DNA from: an uncultured Clostridia bacterium
GTDB taxonomy: Bacteria; Bacillota; Clostridia; Peptostreptococcales; Acidaminobacteraceae
Direction of reading: 5' to 3'
DNA length: 24,543 nucleotides
NCBI GenBank assembly: GCA_945950065.1
Contig: CAMFGQ010000006.1
Span: 1-24,543 of the forward strand
The notes beneath the pieces were generated by a model. The model ran no database searches, was not told the DNA's origin, and worked only from the letters and a program-made list of their open reading frames with translations. Position 1 is the stretch's first letter. The number at the start of each line of letters is the position of its first letter. The position numbers and the translations under genes were made by a program. Positions 20,991 through 24,543 of the stretch are shown here, piece by piece.

Positions 20991-22571
20991 ATGGCACTAC
21001 TTGAAATGAAAAACATTTCAAAACAATATTCAGGCAATCCTGTGCTTAAGAACGTAGATTTGGTCATTGAGGAAGGTGAAATACACGGACTCATTGGAGA
21101 AAATGGTGCAGGTAAATCAACCCTGATGAACATCCTTTTCGGAATGCCCGTGATTCACAGCACAGGTGGACACGAAGGTACCATGCTGATAAATGGTGAA
21201 CCTTTTGTTCCCACTGAGCCTACAGATGCAATGAATGCTGGGATTGGGATGGTGCATCAGGAATTTATGCTTATTCCTGGATTTACCATTACTGAGAATG
21301 TGAAGCTCAATCGCGAAAATACCTTTGCGAGCCCACTGAGTCGCGTTTTTGGAAAACGCTTAGAGAATCTAGATCGAAAAACCATGGTGGCTGATACAAA
21401 AGAAGCATTGAACAAGCTCCACATGGACATAGATGAATTTGTAAAGATTGAAGGACTTCCCGTAGGTTATATGCAGTTCGTCGAGATCGCAAGGGAAATT
21501 GATAAACGCAATCTGCGCCTCTTAATCCTTGATGAGCCTACAGCTGTTCTGACCGAGTCCGAGGCCGAAAAATTCTTGGAAGTAATAAAAAGTCTATCTG
21601 AAATGGGAATTGCTATCCTGTTTATTACCCATAGACTGGAAGAAATTAAAAGCATTTCTGATCGCATTACCGTTCTTCGTGACGGAGAGATGGTCCTAAC
21701 CCAAAATACCGATGAGGTGACAACCCTTGACATGGCAAGAGCCATGGTAGGTCGTAGCATCGAACTCTCGGTAGAGGATAGAAGGGATCTCAGTGAACAT
21801 CCTCTTCATATGGAGATCACTGATCTTTATGTGGATATGCCCGGAGAACGTGTTCGTGGCATTAATCTTGAGATTAAAAAAGGAGAAATCCTTGGTATCG
21901 GTGGATTGGCAGGACAAGGAAAGATCGGTGTTGCCAACGGAATCATGGGACTTTATCCTACCAAAGGAAAGATTACCAAAGATGGGGTAGAGATGAAGTT
22001 GAATGATCCCCGAGGAATGCTCCGAAACAATGTGACATTCCTTTCAGAAGACAGAAAAGGCATGGGTCTTCTCTTGGATGACTCCATCGAGTACAACATT
22101 GCCTATACTGCCTTAGAAGTGAAAAACCGTTTTCTCAAGAGAGTTCTCTTTTCTGATTTTGTTGACAACAAAGCGATTACTGAGAATGCTGAGCAGATGA
22201 TTAAGGATCTTGATATCCGATGTACTTCTGGTAAACAACACACAAGAAGATTAAGTGGCGGAAATCAGCAGAAGGTCTGTATTGCCAAAGCTCTAACCTT
22301 TGGACCTGACATTCTCCTTATTTCAGAACCCACCAGAGGGATTGATATTGGAGCTAAGAAGCTGGTCATGGATACCCTTGTTCGCTTAAATCGTGAAGAA
22401 GGAATGACCATCGTCATTACATCCAGTGAGCTTGCTGAATTGCGTCAAATCTCAGATCGCATTGCTATTATATCCGATGGAAAACTACATGCCATTTTAG
22501 AACCAGATGCACCTGATGAGCTCTTTGGTTTAGCCATGGCAGGAGACGTAATGAGTGAGGTGACATCATGA
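20991..22571 (+). CDS. double ABC ATPase, sugar/nucleoside importer type
   Basis: A 526-residue RbsA/YufO-like protein with two fused nucleotide-binding domains. The first has an intact Walker A (GENGAGKST, 36-44), Q-loop (MVHQEF), Walker B (LLILDEPT, 177-184) and H-loop (ITHRLEE), but no LSGGQ; its counterpart reads GLPVGYMQ (155-162). The second has a degenerate Walker A (GLAGQGKIG, 305-313) and Walker B (LLISEPTRG, Asp replaced by Ser), but an intact signature LSGGNQQ (421-427). So one composite ATP site is complete and the other is dead. The gene has its own TAGGAGG site and overlaps the next gene by ATGA. Confidence 0.92.
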   Translation: MALLEMKNISKQYSGNPVLKNVDLVIEEGEIHGLIGENGAGKSTLMNILFGMPVIHSTGGHEGTMLINGEPFVPTEPTDAMNAGIGMVHQEFMLIPGFTITENVKLNRENTFASPLSRVFGKRLENLDRKTMVADTKEALNKLHMDIDEFVKIEGLPVGYMQFVEIAREIDKRNLRLLILDEPTAVLTESEAEKFLEVIKSLSEMGIAILFITHRLEEIKSISDRITVLRDGEMVLTQNTDEVTTLDMARAMVGRSIELSVEDRRDLSEHPLHMEITDLYVDMPGERVRGINLEIKKGEILGIGGLAGQGKIGVANGIMGLYPTKGKITKDGVEMKLNDPRGMLRNNVTFLSEDRKGMGLLLDDSIEYNIAYTALEVKNRFLKRVLFSDFVDNKAITENAEQMIKDLDIRCTSGKQHTRRLSGGNQQKVCIAKALTFGPDILLISEPTRGIDIGAKKLVMDTLVRLNREEGMTIVITSSELAELRQISDRIAIISDGKLHAILEPDAPDELFGLAMAGDVMSEVTS

Positions 22572-23635
22572 CCAAGATAAAAGAAACCTATGAAAAGATA
22601 GGATTTCCACGACTGATCATCGGGGTCTTTCTTATTATCCTTTTGGTAGCCTCCTATTTTTTGAAAATCAATCAGGCCAATCTATGGGGAAGCATTCTCA
22701 TTCGTTTTGGAATGAATGCCATCCTAGTCCTTTCTATGGTTCCTGGTATCCGAGCTGGTATAGGAATTAACTTTAACCTAGCCATCGGTATTGTTCTAGG
22801 TCTCCTTGCGGCACTACTGAGTATCGAGTGGGGATTCACGGGAGGCATGGCCTTTATCATTGCTATCCTTGTATCCATCCCCATGTCCACCATAGCAGGG
22901 GTGATCTACGGACACATCCTCAACAGGGTCAAGGGTCAGGAGATGACAGTCGGTAACTACATTGGTCTTTCCGTTGTATCCTTTATGTGTATTATCTGGC
23001 TGATTCTTCCCTTTAGTGACCGTAGCCTGATTTGGGCCATGGGAAAAACGGGACTTCGTGTAACGATTTCCATGGAAGGGAACTTTGGACACTATCTCAA
23101 TAAACTTTGGGCTTTCCCCAAAGCTGAAGTTGATCCCACAACAGGACTAGCTCAGGGCTTTACCATTCCCACAGGACTTCTGCTTTTCTTTGCAGTTTGT
23201 GCTCTAGCCGTTTGGCTCTTTAACCGTTCTAAGACTGGTAACGCCATGAAAGTTTCTGGAAGCAACGAACAGTTCGCTATTTCCAATGGACTCAATGTCA
23301 ATCGCTACCGTGTTTTAGGAACCACTCTTTCAACCGTATTAGCAGCAATTGGAGTGATTGTATACTCACAATCCTATGGTTTTATCCAGCTTTATCGGGC
23401 ACCCCTCTACATGGCCATGCCTGCAGCCGCAGCCATTCTCATTGGTGGGGCAACCCTAAAGGAAGCTAAAATTAGTCATGTGATTATTGGAACCTTCCTC
23501 TTCCAATCTCTTCTTGTCGTGGCTCTTCCGGTAATTAATGTTATTTCCGATGGCCAGATGGCAGAGATTGTACGTATTATCGTGAGTAATGGAATTATTC
23601 TCTATGCACTAACTAGAGGAGGTACAGAAGCATGA
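22568..23635 (+). CDS. ABC transporter permease (BPD_transp_2 type), first
   Basis: A 355-residue membrane protein with about nine helices, of the branched-chain amino acid/sugar/nucleoside permease group (BPD_transp_2). It contains SMVPGIRAGIGINFNLAIGIVLGLLAALLS early, a coupling-type cytosolic segment (NRSKTGNAMKVSGSNEQFAISNGLNVNRYR, about 218-248) and AMPAAAAILIGGATLKEAKISH. The pattern is closest to the nucleoside/BmpA-linked permeases. ATGA overlaps on both sides tie it to the ATPase and to the second permease, which would form a heterodimeric channel. Confidence 0.88.
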   Translation: MTKIKETYEKIGFPRLIIGVFLIILLVASYFLKINQANLWGSILIRFGMNAILVLSMVPGIRAGIGINFNLAIGIVLGLLAALLSIEWGFTGGMAFIIAILVSIPMSTIAGVIYGHILNRVKGQEMTVGNYIGLSVVSFMCIIWLILPFSDRSLIWAMGKTGLRVTISMEGNFGHYLNKLWAFPKAEVDPTTGLAQGFTIPTGLLLFFAVCALAVWLFNRSKTGNAMKVSGSNEQFAISNGLNVNRYRVLGTTLSTVLAAIGVIVYSQSYGFIQLYRAPLYMAMPAAAAILIGGATLKEAKISHVIIGTFLFQSLLVVALPVINVISDGQMAEIVRIIVSNGIILYALTRGGTEA

Positions 23636-24543
23636 TTGTTCCTATTGTCTTTGCTGTACTATGTATTTTTGGTTTTCTCGTATCGGGACTTTCGATTGAG
23701 TTCGTGCTCACCGAAATGCTCTTCCGTCTATCGAGAAACTTAATTCTTGTCTTTTCTCTCATCATTCCTGTTATTAGCGGAATGGGACTCAACTTTGGTA
23801 TCGTTCTTGGTGCCATGGCTGGCCAGGCAGGCCTTATCTTCATCATGAGTAAAGGCATTGGTGGCCTAGGTGGTGTCTTTGTGGCTATGCTGGTGGCAAC
23901 ACCCATTGCTATCCTTCTTGGCTATCTAGTAGGGCTTGTACTGAACCGTGCTAAGGGAAAAGAAATGATTACCTCCATGATCCTGGGCTTCTTTGCCAGT
24001 GGGATCTATCAATTGATCTTTATTGTCATGGCGGGTCGCGTATTCCCTATCGGTAACAAAGGTATGCTGATGCCTGCTGGAGTTGGTCTTAAAAACACCG
24101 TTGACCTGATCAGCATACGTAAAGCTCTAGACAATGCTGTCTTTGGTAAACTCTTGGGAACCAACATTCCCATCATGACCTATCTCTTTGTTGCAGTGGT
24201 GGCTTTTGTTATGTACCGTATTCTGCAGACCAAGCTTGGTCAAGACATGAGAGCCATTGGTCAAAACATGCATACCGCAGGTGTTGCAGGAATCAATGTT
24301 AACAAGACCAGACTGGTTGCCATCATTATTTCAACAGTCATGGCAGCATGGGGTCAAGTCGTTTTCCTACAAAACTTAGGAAATATGGCTACGTATACAA
24401 ACCATGAGAATGTCGGCTTGTTCTCTGTAGCATCCCTCCTTATTGGTGGAGCTTCAGTTAACAAAGCCACATGGCAACAGGCTATTCTTGGAACCATCTT
24501 GTTCCACTTCCTCTTTATTATTTCTCCTATTGCTGGACAACAG
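23632..24543 (+). CDS. ABC transporter permease, second (incomplete at window end)
   Basis: Begins with ATG at 23632, overlapping the previous stop, and stays open for 304 codons to the window edge, so the C-terminus is missing. The translation starts MIVPIVFAVLCIFGFLVSG. It contains PVISGMGLNFGIVLGAMAGQAG, LNRAKGKEMITSMILGFF, the cytosolic segment TKLGQDMRAIGQNMHTAGVAGINVNKTR and ASLLIGGASVNKATW, each with a counterpart in the first permease. It is the partner subunit of the same importer. Confidence 0.88.
   Translation, partial: MIVPIVFAVLCIFGFLVSGLSIEFVLTEMLFRLSRNLILVFSLIIPVISGMGLNFGIVLGAMAGQAGLIFIMSKGIGGLGGVFVAMLVATPIAILLGYLVGLVLNRAKGKEMITSMILGFFASGIYQLIFIVMAGRVFPIGNKGMLMPAGVGLKNTVDLISIRKALDNAVFGKLLGTNIPIMTYLFVAVVAFVMYRILQTKLGQDMRAIGQNMHTAGVAGINVNKTRLVAIIISTVMAAWGQVVFLQNLGNMATYTNHENVGLFSVASLLIGGASVNKATWQQAILGTILFHFLFIISPIAGQQ

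Noticed and set aside
1..24543. Mobile elements, CRISPR arrays, tRNA or rRNA genes, large direct repeats
   Set aside because: None seen on reading; no transposase, integrase or repeat-spacer pattern, and coding style is uniform across the window.

Overview
The window reads as a chromosomal segment of an anaerobic, low-to-mid-GC Gram-positive bacterium, most likely a clostridial member of the Bacillota. The basis is A/G-rich ribosome binding sites of the GGAGG type, sigma-A-like promoters (several with a TGC extension before the -10), many 4-base ATGA stop/start overlaps, intrinsic terminators, and families typical of Clostridia (PanT and QueT vitamin transporters, YibE/F, DUF1847, DUF3798). 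No phage, IS element, CRISPR array, rRNA or tRNA was seen.

Layout. (1) 199-3788: a three-gene membrane module (SPFH protein with zinc ribbons, zinc-ribbon/membrane protein, double TPM-domain protein) resembling Bacillus YdjI-YdjG-YdjH. (2) 3895-5556: a chain of four genes joined by ATGA overlaps: small membrane protein, DUF1847 metal-binding protein, O6-alkylguanine-DNA alkyltransferase, and a HigA-type helix-turn-helix gene broken by an in-frame TAA. (3) 5750-8501, minus strand: an uncharacterised membrane-anchored protein and a YibE/F permease. (4) 8668-15143, plus strand: lytic transglycosylase; uracil permease with a YtqA-type radical SAM protein; panT-coaX (pantothenate uptake and phosphorylation); queT behind a predicted preQ1-I riboswitch; a DUF4153 membrane protein. 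(5) 15254-19435, minus strand: a MurT-like ligase, a GatD-like subunit lacking the catalytic Cys and His, and two paralogous ATP-grasp ligases. (6) 19762-24543 (runs off the end): a DUF3798 lipoprotein with a double ATPase and two permeases, forming an ABC importer of unknown substrate.

The most interesting part is region 5. MurT/GatD normally amidates the D-Glu alpha-carboxyl of lipid II with ammonia from glutamine. Here the amidotransferase contains no cysteine at all, the MurT zinc ribbon and P-loop remain intact, and two extra carboxylate-amine ligases sit in the same transcript. This suggests a distinct envelope- or metabolite-ligating system rather than ordinary lipid II amidation. The second clear item is the 5' leader of queT, in which a preQ1-I pseudoknot, an antiterminator and a terminator share bases and are mutually exclusive.
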